This document shows positions 1 through 9,300 of a stretch of DNA of 64,000 bases, in pieces. Below the pieces are notes generated by a model. It saw only the letters and a list, made by a program, of their open reading frames with translations, was not told where the DNA came from and did not search any database. The DNA is taken from NCBI GenBank assembly GCA_029948255.1, contig JALIZF010001619.1, forward strand, positions 186,001 through 250,000. Direction: 5' to 3'. The stretch is from Telmatactis stephensoni. Its lineage: Eukaryota > Cnidaria > Anthozoa > Actiniaria > Isophelliidae. Each line of letters opens with the position of its first letter. Position 1 is the first letter of the stretch. The position numbers and the translations under genes are program-made.

Positions 1-107
1 ATCAGATACCAGTCGGTAATCACCACGAGATACCATTTCAATATTATCAAATCTTTTAAATGTCGTGCAATCTACACACCATTTAAATACTTGTATCTGT
101 GTTTCAG

Positions 108-382
108 GTCATGTAAATGTCATGGCCCAGGTACCGACCCTGCTAACACCCAGTGTAAGGAGAATGGTGAATGTTATTGCAAGCGTAACGTCATCGGAGC
201 CAAATGTACACAGTGCAAGTCGGGACATTATGGATTAGAAGACACCAACCCACATGGTTGTAAACGGTGTTTTTGTTATGGACACTCAACTGTCTGCAAA
301 GCCTCTTCAAGTTATACGTCACGAAATATTACTACTGACTTTACTACTGGATTGGAAGGATGGACTGTTGAGAATAAACTAG
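108..382 (+). CDS. LAMC1: Laminin gamma exon: LE repeat and start of L4 domain
   Basis: Acceptor TTTCAG at 102-107 and donor GTAAGA at 383. The exon completes a split codon, then encodes Cys-rich laminin-type EGF sequence (CKCHGPG..., CYCKRN, CTQCKSGHYG, CKRCFCYGHSTVC). It then enters the L4 domain (DFTTGLEGWTVENKL), the place where gamma chains interrupt their LE rod. It ends in phase 1. Confidence 0.93.
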
Positions 383-3300
383 GTAAGAACACTAAACAAG
401 GGGAATGCTAGTGCGATGATACACGGTGTATTTAGAGTGTTTGGTGGGACAGACGACCAGTCGCAAGACAAAAGAAGAAAAAACCTACGCTCATTTAAGA
501 GAGATAAGAGTGGTCGACGATTGTTGTTGTTGTTGTTGTTTTGATGCGCGCAGTGGATTTTACACACACACACACACACACACACAACACCCGCCCACAC
601 CCATTATGGTCGCTGAGAAAAGTCTGGTACCTACTACTTTGAAATCCATGGGACAGACCTTACCGATACCAGCAAATTAACAAGCACTTTAAATTTCATA
701 TCATGTCAACCAGTAATAGCAAGGATTGTAGCTATGCGTTAGTCTGCATCAGTTTGATGTCCAAAATGTGCCTACTTGCAAACGTTTTTTGTTTTGTTTT
801 CATCAGGTAAAGATGTTACTGACCAGTACGCCGTGCATAGTCCAAGTGGTTTTATCAGTATGACAGCTATTGGTAAAGAAACACTTTACGCCAAGGCGTC
901 CCTCGTGTTCTACGGAAACATGCGCAGTAGCTATGCGCAAAGGTTTGGCTTTAAGTTTCGCGTTGGTACAACAGAAGGAATATCGGTGAGTTTGCACCCT
1001 CTTCTTCACAACATCAGGTCTTAATCATCATCATCTTCTTTTTCTTCTTCTTCCTTTTCTTCTGTCTTTCTTTCTCTCTTTCTTTCTTTTTCTTAATTTT
1101 CGTATGTCTGTCAAATCAGCGCAGTCGCAGGTCGCATCAATTGGCCTGGTAAAGCATTATTATTTTGTAGCAGACGTTTGTTCTCTTGAAATTTAGACAG
1201 ACTAGCTTATTTTCACCGCTACGTCATCGAGAAAGTCCTTTGGCTCAATGCGTAAAGGCGTTATTCGTAGCAACTCGTTGCAAGTCTAGGTGCTGAATAA
1301 CGTCGACTCCCTCACTAGCCTGGCTAGCTATAGGCTATACGTATATTCACTGGACCATAGACAAGGCGCATTTTCGAAAAATCAGATACCTGGAGGCATT
1401 TTGGGGTAGAGGTTGGTAACATAACTATTCTAAACTAATTTTTCATGCTGAATCCGAATATGACTGTTACCAAGACGTATTCTGCAATCTTATGCGTGTA
1501 AATGACGTATTTTGTGATTTGATACAGTCATTTCATACTAACGGCTTTTTCATGTAATTCCAAAAGTTCCCAAACTAAAAAACAATTACCATGGCTGGAA
1601 AGAGCATATCGAAATCAGTAAAACTGTGAAGTTTGAAGGATATCAGTTGAAAAATCAAGGAGATACGAATTTTCAAAAAACGAAATTTTGTATGAAAACA
1701 CTTACAGTTATGCAAGAGATACAAACAAATTTCGATTTTTGAAAATTCGTATCTCCTTGATTTTTCAACTGATATCCTTTAAACTTCACAGTTTTACCAA
1801 GAGACCATAATACTAAGAGAGCGAAACTCAGTATTGATGTCTGTGCGATGTTCGTGGTGGCTAAGGCTATTTTTAGTAACTTCGCCATCGCGCGCGCAAG
1901 GCTCTCAAACAGTAGAATTTGATTTTTGACGTGCGCGCGCACAGGACCTTTTGCTTTCGGCATTCAATCCAAGCATTGCTTGGTGTAGTTTGTTCACTGT
2001 CATTCATTCGTTGATTCATCCTTTCATTCATTCGTTCGTTCGCTCATAGAACAAGGTGAGGCTCGATAAGAAGAAGACAAAATGTACGTTTAAGAGATTA
2101 AATTGACAGGGCACTATATTAACAGGAATATGAGGACTGATTGCTATTAAAGTTAGGAACAAAGAAGACTATTAAAATCTCTCACGAAACACGTTTACCA
2201 TACAAACCAGTCAATTAAGTAAAAATCGGTAACATATTCAAGAAATAATATGAACAAAATTTGAATAAATCAATAATGATGCAATTAATTTAATAAGTTT
2301 ATATTAGAACAGATTGCAAAAAATTAAAATTCAGAAAATGCTAAAATCTAAGTATTAAGAAACCGAAAAAGAAAAAAGAGAGTAAAAAGGAAGGAAAAAA
2401 GAAAAATATTCCGACCTACACAGGGCTCGAACCTACAACCCTTACATCGGACCCCCCGGAAATGGGGAAAGAATAACTAGATAATTGAAAAAATAGGAAA
2501 AAGCTAAAAATGAAATTTGGGACGATTCTCCCGAGACATTCATAGAAGCTGAGACATCGAATCGACTTACGTTACGGATGAAGATTTCGGCCCCATCCAC
2601 GCTATCCCGGTGCTACATATTACAGTTGTCTTAGCCCGAAGGCCAGGGAGGGAGACGATATCCGGACCCTAATCCATACCTTTAGATATCACCTTAGACC
2701 GCTGCGCTACCTAGACACTTAATGATTTTAATGTCTAACCGGGGTAGTCTATTCGGCGAAGTTTCATTGTTATGCTAATAGGACTATTCCAAACCTTTAG
2801 GGAAATAGGAGAACCAATCAAAGTCCAGTATGAATGATTTCATAAATAAACAGAGAAAGAATAAAGAAAAGAATAAATTTCCGTGAACATTTCTAAGTGC
2901 GTAAAGGTTCTTTGCAAAGTCAAAAAGTTACGCCAGTGACTGTTTATGGATTTTACGGGTTTTGTTTTTCTTTTGCTGGATGATCATCAAAACTGATTTC
3001 CCATTTCAAGAACAATCTTGAGGCACGTTTGAAGACTTAAAGCGTCAGTAAAGTTAAGTACTTTAAACAATTTTAAAATTGGATAATTCATACAAGCTTG
3101 TTATGAGTTTGTTGTTTCTACGCGCGTGTAAGGAACCCATACAAATTCAGCTGAGACTTAAATGTACTTTCTTTACTAGTTAAAGCCCTACGGGCTTGGT
3201 CCGCACTGTCAAGACCTCGGTCTGATATTTTTCCGAGCTACCTGTCGTAGACCGAGCATGCAGGTGTGCAAAATTACCCAAGTGGCCTTTGCAAGCAAGC

Positions 3301-6300
3301 TTTGTTACTCGAGCTTCCTCGTTTTGCCCAAGTGAACGCTATTATAGCGTCTTCTTTTAAGTAATAACGCCATCGCGCGCAAGCAAGGCCGAACAGAATC
3401 TCGAACAGTAGAATTTGATTTTTGACGTACACGCGAACGGGACCGTTCGCTTTCGGCATTTGATTTCTATCGTTTGAGAGCTTTGCGCGCGCGATGGCGA
3501 AGTTACTAAAAATAGCCTTAGCCGCCACGAACATCGCACAGACATCAATACTGAGTTTCGCTCTCTTAGTATTATGGTCTCTTGCTTTTACTGATTTTGA
3601 TATGCTCTTTCCAGCTATGGTAATTGTTTTTAAGTTTGGGAACTTTTGGAATTACATGAAAAAGCCGTTAGCTAGTATGAAATGACTGTAGCAATTCACA
3701 AAATACGTCATTTACACGTATAAGATTGCAGAATACGTCTTGGTAACAGTCATATTCGGATTCAGCATGAAAAATTAGTTTAGAATAGTTATGTTACCAG
3801 CCTCTACTCCAAAATGCCTTCTGCACTTTTTGCGATCGACTTTTTCAGTTTTGCGCCTTGTCTACCAAGATCTCAGGATAACGTGGATGGGGCCGAAATC
3901 TACATCCGAAACGTAAATTTCCATTCGATGTCCCAGCTTCTTTGAAACGTCTCGGGAGAATTTTCAACATTTTTGTCGAAGCGCAAGGGTTCGAGTCTCG
4001 CCTTTTTACTTTTGTCTTCTCTTTTTTCTTTTTCTTTTCTTTCTTTTCTTTTCTTTCTTTCTTTCTTTTTCGTTGTTTTATTAGCATTTCTGGCAGATAT
4101 AGTCTTCTTTTCATGTATATTTCCAAGCTTGCATTGATGGTCAAATATGTAGAAATATTTTATTGGATTTTAACTTAAGAAATCCCATCATTCTTTGCAA
4201 GTCCCAGACTAACTCCTACACATTTATTCTTTAAATATAAATACCGCTGTTCATCTAAATTTGATTTTCGTCATTCTATTAATTTTAGGTTGACTTTGCT
4301 GATGTCACACTAGAAGGCGAAGGAGGACTTAAAATAACAACACAACTCACCTCACAGAAGAACCCACTACCAACCACCAAGTTCCAGAACTACATCTATC
4401 GCTTGCACGAACATCCCTCGTTTGGCTGGGAACCCAAGCTCACTGGCTACGCATTTCAGCAACTTTTGACCGGCCTTAAGACTCTTAAAATACGAGTTAA
4501 CTACGCAGACCAAGGAACTGGAATGCTAGATGAAGTGTTCTTTGAGTCAGCGTTATATGACCCCAAAACAGTACGACCTGTTAACTGGGTGGAGCAATGT
4601 ACTTGTCCAAAAGAATATCGAGGAAATAACTGTGAACATTGTAATGAAGGCTATACCAGACAAACTAATTCAAAAGATCGATATGGCCAGTAAGTAATCA
4701 CTTGATGAAATACGTTAGATATAATAACGCGCGTGCTGATTGGCTGGCTACCGTGGTTTATATCAGAGGACAGAGACATGCATGGCTCGCATAAAAACGT
4801 CAAGAATATTTCAAAAAAGCAATATAAAACGATCGCTTAAACTGTCTCTGTACTGTGATATCAACACTGACTTTGGAAGATGCAGAGTACTCGAAAAGCA
4901 ACAGAAATACTCGACTACGCCTCGTATTCCTAAGGTTGCTTTTCTTGTGCTCTACATCTCCCATCGTGTTAATATCACTGTACTGAGACATGTATATACG
5001 CATTTTACATACTTTTCTCTTGCAAATGTTGCACAAATTCATGAATTACATCGACAAAACATGAAGTGCGCGCAATTGTTGCAATCTTTGCACCACTTAT
5101 CTGTTTCTGTTTGCAGTATATTGCATATAGTTGTGGCTTAGTGGGCGGTAAAGAAGTTCGCCTTACATCGATAACCTCTTTCAAAATAATAGCTCGCTTG
5201 CAATGAAAGGATTTCCAAGCAATTAATTTAATCTACTTGGCTGTGTTGTACTTTACAGGTGTGTCCCATGCCAATGTTACGGTCACACTTCATCGCCATG
5301 TGATCCCGTGACTGGTAAATGCCTCTGTATACACAATACCGCGGGCGCTAAGTGTGACAAGTGCATCGATGGTTACTATGGCAACCCTACCCAAGGAACC
5401 CCACAAGACTGTAAACGTTGCCCGTGTAAATTTGGTACCCGCTGTATTGAGATTGGAGCTAAAGTCGTCTGTACTGATTGCCCTCCTGGTCACATGGGAA
5501 ACTTGTGCGATAGGTAGGTTACCATGGTAACAAACTTTTGGCGGGAAAATTGGGGGTGTGTTCTCGAATTTTACGTTAAAGCAAATATATTACAAAAACA
5601 ATAGAAGTAGCTGTATACAGGTGTAAAACCCATTGTCTAACATTTTGTGTTTTTTAAGGTGTCAAGATGGTTACTATGGTGATCCCATGGGTTTAAAAGG
5701 CGCTCCTACAGGATGTAAAAAGTGTAACTGTAGTGGTAATATCGACACTAATGCTATTGGGTCATGCGATTCTCAAACTGGTGCCTGTCTAAAGTGTATC
5801 CACAACACTCGTAATGGACCCTTGAAAAGATGTGAATTGTGTGCTATTGGGTTTTACGGTAATGCAACACACTATCCTAAACCACAGTGCAAAGGTGAGT
5901 GCACAGTGCTTTTACTTGGACTTGATGAACAGAATCAAAATGAGGATCTAAAAAGACTCTTATGTCGGGTTGAACATGATTATTAAGGAATGGTTTGCTG
6001 GTTCGCGTGTGCTTGGTCAACTTAGTCCAGTAATACTGCCCAAGCTTCCATAAGCGGACACAGTCGGAAAACTCAAAAAGTGTCCGTGACACTGTCTGAA
6101 AATGGGTTCAATGTCTGCTTGCAAGAACGTTAATTAAAGAAGATATTTGATTCCCTTGGTAAACGTTTTATATTTTTGTTACGTACTATACCTTTGCAAA
6201 CTTAGACCCTGTCTGTTCGGATTTTTACCTAGTAAATTCACACTCATTGAACATCAATATCCATAATTACTTGACGGGCGTAGTCAGCCGAGTCACTAAA

Positions 6301-9300
6301 ATGCAGTTTTTTCTTTGTCCTTCAAAAGCTCCAGACAGGTTTCTACAGCGCATGCGTAGCCAAGGAGGAACGAAATCCGCCGAAGGAACGTTCAAACAAG
6401 TGTCTTGTTAATGCTAAATTTATTGAATTATCTCCAGCCCGCCGAGTGAACACTCAAATAAGTGTCTTGTTAATCCTAACATCATTGAATTTTGTCTCCC
6501 TCTCTGCAGCGTGCGAGTGTTATGCCCAAGGTACCAAATCCCCACCAGGTCACGACCCCACCCTCCCCTTCCCTTGTGACAGCAAAGGCCGTTGCCTGTG
6601 CTTACCTAACGTGGTAGGCGACAAGTGTGACAGCTGCTATCCCAGAATTCTGGAACGTGGGCTCAGGTCGTGGTTGCGAACAATGCAACTGTGATGTGAT
6701 TGGCTCGTGGAACAATAGCTGTGACGTCAGGACTGGGCAGTGTCACTGTAAACCTGGCGTGACAGGAAGACAGTGTGACAAGTGTGAAATGGATCACTAT
6801 GCTTTCTCTGATAAGGGATGTCTAGGTGAGTGTTACATTAGAAACCCAATTTGTCGAGCTACAGTAGACCCCGTTATGTCGAACTACAGTAGACCCCGTT
6901 ATGTGGAGCTACAGTAGACCCCATTATGTGGAGCTACAGTAGACCCCGTTATGTGGAGCTACAGTAGACCCCGTTATGTGGAGCTACAGTAGACCCCGTT
7001 ATGTGGAGCTACAGTAGACCCCGTTATGTGGAGCTACAGTAGACCCCGTTATGTCGAGCTACAGTAGACCCCGTTATGTGGAGCTACAGTAGACCCCGTT
7101 ATGTGGAGCTACAGTAGACCCCGTTATGTGGAGCTACAGTAGACCCCGTTATGTGGAGCTACAGTAGACCCCGTTATGTCGAGCTACAGTAGACCCCGTT
7201 ATGTCGAGCTACATTAGACCCCGTTATGTGGAGCTACAGTAGACCCCGTTATGTCGAACTACAGTAGACCCCGTTATGTCGAGCTACAGTAGACCCCGTT
7301 ATGTCGAACTACAGTAGACCCCGTTATGTCGAGCTACGGTAGACCCCGTTATGTCGAACTGCATGTCATTACAACCAGACTTTTTCCTTTAAAAGTTCGA
7401 CTTCGCGATGTTTTAATCTACTTTTGACTCATTGTAATGACGGAGAAAGATGAAGTCGAATCTCTATACAACGACCAAGAACATAGATATTTGTAGATAG
7501 GTAGTGGCTGTACCGCTACCACCGTGTTAATAGACCAGTTTCCAATGTTTACATTTCTCTAGTTTGTTGCCTACAAGTATGCGCGCGCAAAACGCGGTAT
7601 TCGTTTCGCGCAGTTCACGCGAGATGAAAGCCCAATATAGTTTACTGATTTATAAAAACTATGGAAATATTTGATAAAAGCTGCTATCAATCGTACTCGT
7701 GTTTTACACGTATGAAAGTTTGTTTACAAGATGATTAAAATGCATGACATAGTCATAGCACAGGAACTCAAGAAACTCAGCTTGTTCGCTCATGAGTTGG
7801 GCTTCCTGTGGCGGTCGCTTATATTAGTTGAGAAAGAGCGTAAACTACGATCTAATATGGACTAGAGTACTAACGTTAGGTTTTTGCATCTTGCAGCCTG
7901 CAACTGTAATCCACAAGGATCACTGAATGTAACGTGTAACGAAGATGGTGTCTGTGAATGTCGTCCTGGTGTCCTGGGCATCAAATGTGACTCGTGTCGT
8001 GAAAACTATCATAACTTGACTGCTGGTTGTATATGTAAGTATGACTTAGTGTACCACAGGGAACCCAAAGTCTTTGATATAGTCTGTAGCCTCATTCTCG
8101 TTCCCAGATCCCGTGGCTGAGTGACAAACTAGTGATGGAGGGAGGGATGACGACACAAGCGTACTTTACATGTTGATTGATAGAGGCAACAGTGAGACTG
8201 ATTTTAAACAATTTCCTTCGTCGGGTTTCTCACATCCCCCGAATCTGTGTAGCTGAGCACTGATGGGATGGCAGGAATTGGGTGAGGGAAGCGGTAGAGA
8301 GAAGGAGCTCACTGTCGACCCCCTGAAAGATCTCACTTTCGAATAAAGCTTTAGCCTAAAGGTCATTGCGTTTCGTGATAAAATAAGTTTTAATTTTGCA
8401 GCTAATAAACCACTATTTCTTCTAGCTTGTCCACCATGTTATGACGAAATTCAAAAGTTGGTTTATGGCCTGCGACGAAAACTTAAAGACCTTACGTACA
8501 TCATAAATCGATTTAACACATCAGCCCCAGTAATTGTAGACGTGGACTTTGAAAACCGACTAAAGGAGTTGACTGCACAAATCAATAAGCTACTGGAACA
8601 AGCAGAGAAGGCCAACAGCACAGATAAAGTTCTTCAGGAACAAATTAGCGTTCTTGATAAACGTGTTGAGAAGACGAGGAAGAAATTGATTAAAGTCTGG
8701 ACCAATACAACACAATCTTACGAGGTAGCACAACAAGGCGTTGGGAATATTAGTGTTGCGGAGTCATCATTAAATGTGTCGCGGCATCTTTTGGATTTAA
8801 TCAACAAGTTGCTGACAGAACAAGGTGCAAAGGCATTGAATGAGTCAGTAACAAGTGCGAACAGCACTGATGACAGGAATAAACGAATGAGAGAAATACT
8901 TGAAGAGGTAAGAACGTATGGCATATAAGATCTTTGTTTGCTGCTTTCTTTTTAAGGTCAAAAAGGCAAAGCACTGTATTTAGTGTGGGTACGTAGTTCC
9001 TTCAGCTGAACACTAGCTGACGGTACGCAACGTTGCGCTCATCAGTGCCTCGTTTTAAGGGTTTTTAAGCTACTTAAAGCTACAAAGAATGGAAGGAAGT
9101 CGAAACAAGTGTGAGGTCACTGCGAGGAATCGAACTCGAATCCTTGCATGTGAACTACTGCATGTACTTTGGGACGCCTCGGTGTATAAATACAATAAGG
9201 GATGAATGGGTAGACTTCAATAACACTTTTCCAATTGTGGCAAGAATAATAGCTACACTAATAAATTACAATTATTGTACGAGTTTTATTGAGTTACCCC

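Larger units (their letters stand above)
1359..3866. mobile_element. Composite foldback element in laminin intron
   Basis: The segment 1359-1905 reappears inverted at about 3480-3866. Landmarks are TAGACAAGGCGCA at 1367 against TGCGCCTTGTCTA at 3852, and CATGCTGAATCCGAATATG against its complement near 3755. About 85 bp at 1880-1965 also recurs in direct orientation at 3400-3460. No transposase is visible. It looks like a non-autonomous foldback DNA transposon, or two opposed copies of one element, sitting wholly inside the intron. Confidence 0.75.

Noticed and set aside
3494..3685. Short membrane-like protein containing FALLVLWSL, also found inverted at 1673-1963
   Set aside because: It lies in the arms of a foldback element and the frame differs between the two arms, so it is repeat-derived.
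4740..5141. 133-codon frame in a laminin intron
   Set aside because: It coincides with a dispersed hairpin element that has a relative at 60505-60770 without the frame.
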